From: Deinococcus planocerae
GTDB taxonomy: Bacteria > Deinococcota > Deinococci > Deinococcales > Deinococcaceae
Assembly (NCBI RefSeq): GCF_002869765.1
Contig: NZ_PNOR01000049.1
Coordinates: 1 to 22,386, forward strand
Reading direction: 5' to 3'
Length of the DNA stretch: 22,386 bases
This document shows positions 14,491 to 22,386 of the stretch, one piece after another; the stretch's first letter is position 1; each line of letters begins with the position of its first letter. The translations under genes and the position numbers were made by a program. Under the pieces are notes generated by a model. The model ran no database searches and was not told the DNA's origin. It was given only the letters and a program-made list of their open reading frames with translations.

Positions 14491-14949
14491 ATGGAGCCTG
14501 AACTCCTCGCCCTCCCCCTCGGTGGCCCCGTGCCCAACAGCGCCCTGCCCGCCCGGCTCTACCGCGCCGCCTTGAAAGGCCGCACGCCCGCGCAGATCGA
14601 GCACCACCTCGCCGACCGCGGCTGGACGAACGCCTGGCGAGACGGCATCTACCCCTTCCACCACTACCACTCCACCGCCCATGAGGTGCTGGTCATCGCG
14701 CGGGGACAGGCCCGAGTGACCCTCGGCGGCGAGGGCGGCCCGCAGGTGCAGGTGGGGGAGGGAGACGTGCTGGTGCTGCCCGCCGGAACCGGACACAGGA
14801 ACGACGGTAGCAGCGCCGACCTGCTGGTGATCGGCGCCTATGCGGGGGGGCGGGAGTGGGACCTGTGCCGCCCGGAAGAGACGGATGTGGAGGAGGCGCG
14901 GGCGCGGATTGCGCGGGTGCCGGGGTGGGAGGGAGAGCCGGTGGACTGA
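14491..14949 (+). CDS. YjlB-like cupin-fold protein
   Basis: A single-domain cupin of 152 aa. The first cupin motif is FHHYHSTAHEVLVIARGQARVTLGG (split here around 56-80, ligand candidates H58, H60 and E65). The second is GEGDVLVLPAGTGHRN (89-104, ligand H102). The ending VIGAYAGGREWDLC resembles the B. subtilis YjlB group of cupins, whose function is not established. It is probably a metal-binding soluble protein. No Shine-Dalgarno is obvious; a -10-like TACCCT lies five bases before the ATG. The next gene starts six bases after its stop, so it heads a three-gene plus-strand cluster. Confidence 0.88.
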   Translation: MEPELLALPLGGPVPNSALPARLYRAALKGRTPAQIEHHLADRGWTNAWRDGIYPFHHYHSTAHEVLVIARGQARVTLGGEGGPQVQVGEGDVLVLPAGTGHRNDGSSADLLVIGAYAGGREWDLCRPEETDVEEARARIARVPGWEGEPVD

Positions 14950-14955
14950 GGCGTT

Positions 14956-15402
14956 ATGTCTGAGACTGTGAATGACCTTCTGATGGACCTGCTCTCCCGC
15001 GATACGCACCGCGTCTGGTCGGCGGCTTGCGCGGTAAACGTCCTTCGAGACCCGCCAGCTCTGACAACCCTCGCCGAACACCTGCCCGAGATCGAGCGGG
15101 CGACAGAGGACCTGGGAGGCGGCCTCTTTCCCAACAACGAACGCTTACGCCAGGCGATCTACACCCTGCGGGCCCAGCGCGACGGCCTCTGCCGCTGCTG
15201 GCTCTACCCCGAATTCCTCACCTACGCTCCCCTCAAGGAGCAGGAGGCGGGCGACGTGACCGTGCTGTCCTCCGACCCGCCCGACTGGCACATGGACTAC
15301 CACTGCCGTTGCGCCCACTGCGGCACGGAGTACAAGGTCGAGCAGCGAGAGGGGCACCTGACGTGGTGGAAGTGGCTCAAGCTCGGTGACGGAGCATCCT
15401 AG
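14956..15402 (+). CDS. Cys-rich protein of unknown function (148 aa)
   Basis: The N-terminal half is helical (MSETVNDLLMDLLSRDTHRVWSAACAV shape, given only in part here), reminiscent of a HEAT-like or immunity-type helical repeat. The C-terminal half has C79-R-C81 and C117-R-C119-A-H-C122, followed by aromatic TWWKW (136-140), which could form a small zinc ribbon. I do not recognise the family. The start at 14956 is six bases after the cupin stop with GAGGCG just before it. The next gene starts six bases after its own stop. The context suggests co-transcription with both. Base composition is near that of the neighbours. Confidence 0.8.
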   Translation: MSETVNDLLMDLLSRDTHRVWSAACAVNVLRDPPALTTLAEHLPEIERATEDLGGGLFPNNERLRQAIYTLRAQRDGLCRCWLYPEFLTYAPLKEQEAGDVTVLSSDPPDWHMDYHCRCAHCGTEYKVEQREGHLTWWKWLKLGDGAS

Positions 15403-15408
15403 GCCGTC

Positions 15409-15954
15409 ATGGAAGAGATCAGCGCAAGCGAGTTCTGGCAGTGGGCCTACTCGGATTTTCTGTCGAACGCCCTGCGGGGCGTTCTCGCGGAGTACATCGT
15501 GGCCCGGGCGGTGGGCTGCACGCACCGGCCACGTGTCGAGTGGGATGCCTACGACTTGAAGACCGATTCAGGACTGAGGATCGAGGTCAAGTCCGCCGCT
15601 TACCTGCAATCCTGGCAGCAGAAACGGCTGAGCCCTATCCGGTTCGACATAGGCATGAAAAGGGGCTGGGATGCTGAGGCAAATGTTGTCGCGCTGGAAT
15701 CGTCACGCTCTGCCGATGTGTACGTCTTCTGCGTATTCGCCGCGCAGGAGAGGGAAACCGCTGACCCGCTGGAACTGAGCCAGTGGTTTTTTCTGGTTTG
15801 CTCTACAGAGCGACTGGCTCAGCGTTTTGGATGCCAAAAATCGGTTTCCCTCTCATCGCTGGAGGCCATGGGCCTTGAACGAGTGCCGTTCGAGGTGCTG
15901 CGTGCTCATGTCCAACTACAAGCGGCCAGCCCCTCCCCGGAAGCTGACCGCTGA
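15409..15954 (+). CDS. PD-(D/E)XK-like nuclease-fold protein of unknown role
   Basis: The 181-aa protein has EWDAYDL followed by GLRIEVKSAAYLQSW. D46 or D49, E59-V-K61 and a following Gln form the classic D...ExK core of PD-(D/E)XK nucleases, with E28 as a possible helix residue. Similar stand-alone proteins are, as far as I recall, widespread and annotated hypothetical. Nuclease activity is inference. Composition is unlike the surroundings: 60-base samples run about 47-62% GC against near 70% in sufB, which suggests acquisition. The last residues and the TGA stop are encoded by heptad repeats (GCTGACC GCTGACG). It is the last gene of the cupin cluster and converges on sufD. Confidence 0.83.
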   Translation: MEEISASEFWQWAYSDFLSNALRGVLAEYIVARAVGCTHRPRVEWDAYDLKTDSGLRIEVKSAAYLQSWQQKRLSPIRFDIGMKRGWDAEANVVALESSRSADVYVFCVFAAQERETADPLELSQWFFLVCSTERLAQRFGCQKSVSLSSLEAMGLERVPFEVLRAHVQLQAASPSPEADR

Positions 15955-15977
15955 CGGCTGAGTGCTGACCGCTTCCC
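15939..15977. repeat. Heptad repeat element at the convergent junction with sufD
   Basis: GCTGACC GCTGACG GCTGAGT GCTGACC GCTTCCC, five 7-nt units in register from 15943 to 15977, bounded by the inverted repeat GGAAGC (15939-15944) / GCTTCC (15971-15976). It supplies the stop of the upstream gene (TGA at 15952-15954) and ends exactly one base before the sufD stop codon. Same family as 5743-5777. Confidence 0.75.
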
Positions 15978-17332
<1,355 letters not shown>

Positions 17333-17336
<4 letters not shown>

Positions 17337-17920
17337 GATTGCTCCTTGGAAAGTTCTTCGTTTCGCTGTTTCAGGCGCTCATGGAGTTCCTGGTCAGCCG
17401 TCTTGATTTTGTCGATCAGTGCCAGAGTGAAGGCCGCCAACTCGTGCTTCTCCAATCGGTCGTGCTTGTCCCACAAGCGGGACACGAGGCCGATGTCGAA
17501 GGCCCGTTCCTGCGCCCAGGTCATTGGGGAAGCCAACATCTTGACCATGTGAAGAGCGGTCAGGACGTAAGGGTCGCGTCCCTGAGCCACGTTGAGGAGG
17601 GCATTGATCTTGTCCTCCATATTGAGGTTGTTCAGCATGGAGGACAAGAGTCGCGCTTCCCGAGCATTGGCCTCAGGGTCGGCACTCCGCAAGGGAATAC
17701 CCTTGACGCCCACCTCGAAGTCGAAAGCTTCCTCCTCCGACCAGTCCGCCGCAAACTCCCGCACCAGACCCAGCATGTGTCGCGCTTTGGCCTCACCCTC
17801 GGCGTACTCGGCGTCGGCCTCGATCTTGCGCGCTCGGTCGTCAATGAAGCCCGCCACCGCGTCCAGGGCAGCAGCGTCCACCGTGTCCAGTTTGGCTTGG
17901 AGTTCTTGACGAATGGTCAT
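17333..17920 (-). CDS. Unknown protein inserted between sufB and sufD (195 aa)
   Basis: A soluble, helical and highly charged protein starting MTIRQELQAKLDTVDAAALD and ending in a charged coiled-coil-like tail (LHERLKQRNEELSKEQS). There is no signal peptide, membrane segment or motif I recognise. An upstream GTG at 17953 lies inside a terminator-like hairpin, so the ATG at 17920 with GGGGGAAA just before it is chosen. The stop overlaps the sufD start by 4 nt (ATGA). GC is lower than in the flanking suf genes (about 52% and 62% in two 60-base samples, against 72% in a sufB sample). This suggests a later insertion into the operon. A role in Fe-S assembly cannot be claimed from sequence. Confidence 0.82.
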
Positions 17921-17933
17921 GCTTTCCCCCGAC

Positions 17934-17966
17934 GAGAAAAGAGCCGCACCCACTCAGGAGTGCGGC
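17934..17966 (-). terminator. Terminator or attenuator hairpin after sufB
   Basis: Minus-strand stem GCCGCAC (17966-17960) / GTGCGGC (17949-17943), 7 bp with a 10-nt loop, then the tail TCTTTTCTC. It lies 14 bases past the sufB stop and before the unknown gene and sufD. I see no promoter between it and 17920, so it probably reduces rather than abolishes downstream expression. Confidence 0.7.
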
Positions 17967-17979
17967 CCTCGGGCCAGCC

Positions 17980-19383
<1,404 letters not shown>

Positions 19384-19396
19384 TTGGATTGCTCCT

Positions 19397-19750
19397 CTAG
19401 GGTTGACCAGGGATGGCGAGGGAGGCGTCGGGCGTCTTTTCGAGGATGCGGACGACTTCGTAAGTCATGGCAGGCGGGCGAAACTGTTCTCTAACCAGAA
19501 GGACGTACCTATATCCCGTCTCGTGGGCGAAGTTGGGAAAGGTGGATGGATTCACCTCACGCCACTGTGTCTCGTCGGCACGCTTCACCAGCAAACAAGG
19601 CTGATCGTCGCGGGATAGAGGCGGGCAGGACACACGGTTGGGAGCGACCTGATACCTCACTTCCTCAACGGGATAGGGGACCACGTTGAAATCACAGGCA
19701 GAAAGAATCGCTGCCAGAGTGACAGCACCTGCGAGCAGAGAGACCCTCAC
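19397..19750 (-). CDS. DUF4377-like lipoprotein inserted between sufC and sufB
   Basis: A 117-aa protein from a GTG start at 19750, five bases after the sufC stop. Residues 1-18 form a lipoprotein signal peptide with lipobox L-S-A-C19. The mature part has VAPNRVSCPP...PCLLVK (C42, C52) and W63, then HETGYRYVLLVRE and a TYEVVRILEK ending. That is the pattern I know from DUF4377 proteins (short periplasmic domain with paired Cys); the assignment is by eye. It lies in frame with a long extension over sufC, which is a shadow. GC (about 55% in a 60-base sample) is lower than in sufC and sufB. A lipoprotein has no evident job in Fe-S assembly. Confidence 0.82.
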   Translation of the reverse strand: MRVSLLAGAVTLAAILSACDFNVVPYPVEEVRYQVAPNRVSCPPLSRDDQPCLLVKRADETQWREVNPSTFPNFAHETGYRYVLLVREQFRPPAMTYEVVRILEKTPDASLAIPGQP

Positions 19751-19755
19751 GAGCC

Positions 19756-20526
19756 TTACGCCCCCGCCACCGCCAGCCCCTTCACCCAGTCGTAGCCTTC
19801 GGTGTCGAGGCGCTGCGCGAGTTCCGGGCCGCCCGTCTGCACCACGCGCCCGTCCACGATGATGTGAACCTTGTCGGGCACGATGTAGTTCAGCAGACGC
19901 TGGTAGTGGGTGATGATCAGGCCGCCGAGGTTGGGGCCGCGCAGCGAGTTCACGCCGCGCGCCACGATCCGCAGGGCGTCCACGTCGAGGCCGGAGTCGG
20001 TCTCGTCCATGATGATGTAGCTCGGCTCCAGCATCAGCATCTGGAGAATCTCGTTGCGCTTCTTCTCGCCGCCGGAAAAGCCCTCGTTCAGATACCGCTC
20101 GACGATGCTCTCGTCCCACTCCAGCACCTTCAGCGCACTCTGGAGCTTGCCGTAGAACTCGGTGAAGCTGACCTCCTCGCCTTCTGCCTTGCGGGCCTGC
20201 ATGGCGAGGCGCAGGAAGTTGGCGATGGTGACGCCGGGAATCTCGACCGGGTACTGAAAGGCCAGGAAGACGCCGAGGCGGGCGCGCTCGTCGGGCTCCA
20301 TCTCCAGGATGTTCTGGCCGTCCACGAGGACCTCGCCCCCCGTGACGGTGTACTCGGGGTCGCCGACGATCACCTTGGCGAGGGTACTCTTGCCGTTGCC
20401 GTTCGGCCCCATGACGGCGTGCAGCTCGCCGCGCGGGACGACGAGGTTGACCCCTTTGAGGATGGGCTGGTCGCCCACGGAGGCGTGCAGGTTGCGAATC
20501 TCGATCTGGTGGGGCTGGTCGGTCAT
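19756..20526 (-). CDS. sufC: Fe-S cluster assembly ATPase SufC
   Basis: SufC is the ABC-type ATPase of the SufBCD complex, soluble and without a membrane partner. The 256-aa protein has Walker [10 protein letters not shown] (40-48), Q-loop Q91, signature FSGGEKKR (150-157), Walker [13 protein letters not shown] with catalytic E175 and the H-loop H207 in IITHYQR. The DETDSGLD variant and the EKKRNE signature are typical of SufC as opposed to transporter ATPases. AAGGAG lies six bases before the ATG. It is the first gene of the operon, behind a good promoter at 20579-20607. Confidence 0.97.
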   Translation of the reverse strand: MTDQPHQIEIRNLHASVGDQPILKGVNLVVPRGELHAVMGPNGNGKSTLAKVIVGDPEYTVTGGEVLVDGQNILEMEPDERARLGVFLAFQYPVEIPGVTIANFLRLAMQARKAEGEEVSFTEFYGKLQSALKVLEWDESIVERYLNEGFSGGEKKRNEILQMLMLEPSYIIMDETDSGLDVDALRIVARGVNSLRGPNLGGLIITHYQRLLNYIVPDKVHIIVDGRVVQTGGPELAQRLDTEGYDWVKGLAVAGA

Positions 20527-20572
20527 GGGAACTCCTTAGGCTCGCTGCTTCTTGAGAACGATTCCTACTTAC

Positions 20573-20607
20573 CCGGTTATTGTACCCGGGAGGCGGGCCA
20601 AAGTCGA
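20573..20607 (-). promoter_or_regulatory. Predicted suf operon promoter with overlapping inverted repeat
   Basis: TCGACT (20602-20607), 17-nt spacer and TACAAT (20579-20584) on the minus strand; both hexamers are close to consensus. The -10 sits in the centre of an inverted repeat CCCGG-N9-CCGGG (20573-20591 region), a possible operator. The leader is about 45 nt and contains the sufC ribosome binding site. Confidence 0.6.
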
Positions 20608-20784
20608 GTGGTTTGGTGAGGATTAAAGGGGCCTAGGGTGCCGCTCCTTCGCGTCTGGAACGGAAAAAACGGGTCGAGTTCGGACGGGGGGCAGGGAGAG
20701 TCCGCGCCGGGTGGACGGCTGCGATGAGGCGCGCGTCAGCTTCTTTCACGCTTGCCACCGCGCCGCGTGCTAACGGTGAGGAGC

Positions 20785-21473
<689 letters not shown>

Positions 21474-21477
<4 letters not shown>

Positions 21478-21890
21478 GGCGGCGGCTGCGTGAGAGCGGG
21501 GAGGGCGTGACGTTCGACTTCGCCCCGATGGTGGACATCGTGTTGTTGCTCCTGATCTTCTTCTTCCTGACGAGCAGCCTGGGGGCGCGGCAAAACGCCC
21601 TGCCCCTCGACCTGCCGCGCGCGAGTACCACCGTGCAGGAGACGCCCGCCCTGCCCATCGTGAGCGTGGACCGGGCCGGCAAGGTCTTCCTCAACGGTCA
21701 GGAGACGACGCTGACGAGGCTCGGCGGCCAGCTCAAACCGTTGCTCGCCGCGTCGGGGGGCGTGGTGGGCCTGCGCGGCGACGAGCGGGGCAACTACGGG
21801 ACGGTCGTGCAGGTCATGGACGTGGTGAAAAAGGCGGGCGGCGAGCGGCTGGCCCTGGGCACCCGCGCCCCGGCTGGGAGCGGCCAGTGA
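21474..21890 (+). CDS. exbD: ExbD/TolR-family biopolymer transport protein
   Basis: A 138-aa protein from a GTG start overlapping the exbB stop by 4 nt. The short N terminus leads to FDFAPMVDIVLLLLIFFFLTSSL. D21 at the cytoplasmic edge of the single membrane helix is the proton-carrying aspartate of the family. The periplasmic part has the typical VSVDRAGKVFLNGQ and a C-terminal VMDVVKKAGGERLALGT, as in ExbD/TolR dimerisation domains. It acts with ExbB upstream and the TonB-like protein that starts seven bases after its stop. Confidence 0.92.
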
Positions 21891-21897
21891 GGCGGGC

Positions 21898-22386
21898 GTG
21901 ACGACGCTGCGCGGCCCAGGGCGCAACCCGGAGCGCGGGGATCAGGCGCGTGCCGTGGGCGTCACGGTCCTCGTCCACGCGGGGCTGCTGCTCGGGTTGC
22001 TCGTCGCGGGGCCCGACCTGCGCGGTTCGGACGCTCCCCGCACGTCCGACCCCACCCGCACGCCGCTGGAGGTCGTGACCCTGGCACCCCCGCCGGAGAG
22101 CAGGCCCGCCCGGACTGCCGTTCCCGCCGCGCCCATCACGCCGCCTAGGCGCGAGCAGGCCACGCCGCCCCCGCGCCCGCAGCCGCCGCGCCCACCGACC
22201 CCTCAGGCCCGCCCGCAGACTCCGCCGCCGCCGCGGACGCCGACGCCCACCCCCCCGATCCGCCCGGTGACGAGCGCCGCGACCGCGTACGCGAAGGGCA
22301 CGGCCAGGCCCACGAAACCCAGGTACAGCAGGACCGGGTGGACGGCCATCATCCAGTGGTTTTGCAGGGCGGGGTTGGGGCCGCGC
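21898..22386 (+). CDS. tonB: TonB-like protein, N-terminal part only
   Basis: A GTG at 21898 is preceded by TGAGGCGGGC and lies seven bases after the exbD stop. The frame gives an N-terminal membrane anchor ([19 protein letters not shown], about 21-39), then a strongly Pro-rich stretch ([20 protein letters not shown] and onward, to about residue 120). That is the architecture of TonB, which spans the periplasm. Gene order exbB-exbD-tonB supports the call. The frame stays open to the window end, but from about 22260 the plus-strand reading is no longer TonB-like: the bases there encode a CcmF-like segment on the opposite strand. No C-terminal TonB domain is present in the window. Confidence 0.72.
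   Translation, partial: MTTLRGPGRNPERGDQARAVGVTVLVHAGLLLGLLVAGPDLRGSDAPRTSDPTRTPLEVVTLAPPPESRPARTAVPAAPITPPRREQATPPPRPQPPRPPTPQARPQTPPPPRTPTPTPPIRPVTSAATAYAKGTARPTKPRYSRTGWTAIIQWFCRAGLGPR
22261..22386 (-). pseudogene. CcmF-type cytochrome c haem lyase fragment, truncated at its 3' side
   Basis: Read on the minus strand from the window edge, the bases encode [18 protein letters not shown] followed by [20 protein letters not shown] and VTGR. This matches the conserved N-terminal half of CcmF-type haem lyases (GLNPLLQN...HPP..LGYVG..VPFA.A..AL). The haem-lyase character ends at about 22260; the frame then runs 15-20 Gly/Val-rich residues through antisense tonB Pro codons to a stop at 22203-22205. 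The WWD haem-binding region that should follow is absent. Either a chimeric contig end or a rearrangement; see the findings. Confidence 0.7.

Noticed and set aside
20640..20784. A promoter for exbB-exbD-tonB (for example TTGCCA ... TAACGG)
   Set aside because: The spacing is 13 bases and no better pair was found by eye; a promoter must exist but I cannot place it.

Overview
The window is GC-rich, gene-dense bacterial chromosome. Its content points to Deinococcota, most likely Deinococcus: a CTC-type ribosomal protein L25 with a C-terminal extension, an EF-P with an arginine-tipped GRGG loop like that of Thermus, a sufC-sufB-sufD cluster, and several genes whose -10 box lies about 5-9 nt before the start codon, as expected for leaderless mRNAs. 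This assignment is inference from protein flavour; no 16S or other marker is present.

Left part (1-9322). A tRNA-Gly(GCC) with its own terminator is followed by minus-strand dnaG and xthA, a small plus-strand gene of unknown function, a minus-strand methyltransferase and a plus-strand small membrane protein. Then come three minus-strand blocks: accB-accC (acetyl-CoA carboxylase), efp, and an HExxH putative metallopeptidase whose last ~40 codons are out of frame. Divergent from the last is rplY/ctc.

Middle (9322-15977). A minus-strand operon encodes a membrane fusion protein and a large RND permease (GTGA overlap), without an outer-membrane partner or regulator. A plus-strand trio follows: a YjlB-like cupin, a Cys-rich protein of unknown function, and a lower-GC PD-(D/E)XK-like protein that ends inside a heptad repeat.

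Right part (15978-22386). The minus-strand Fe-S assembly operon reads sufC - DUF4377-like lipoprotein - sufB - unknown gene - sufD. The two non-suf genes have lower GC than the suf genes and sit in the two junctions; a terminator-like hairpin follows sufB. Divergently, exbB-exbD-tonB starts. The tonB sequence changes abruptly near 22260 into an antisense fragment of a CcmF-type haem lyase, which suggests a chimeric contig end or a rearrangement. A GCTGACC-type heptad repeat recurs at three intergenic sites. I see no CRISPR array, prophage, transposase or rRNA. No gene-free stretch exceeds 300 bases.
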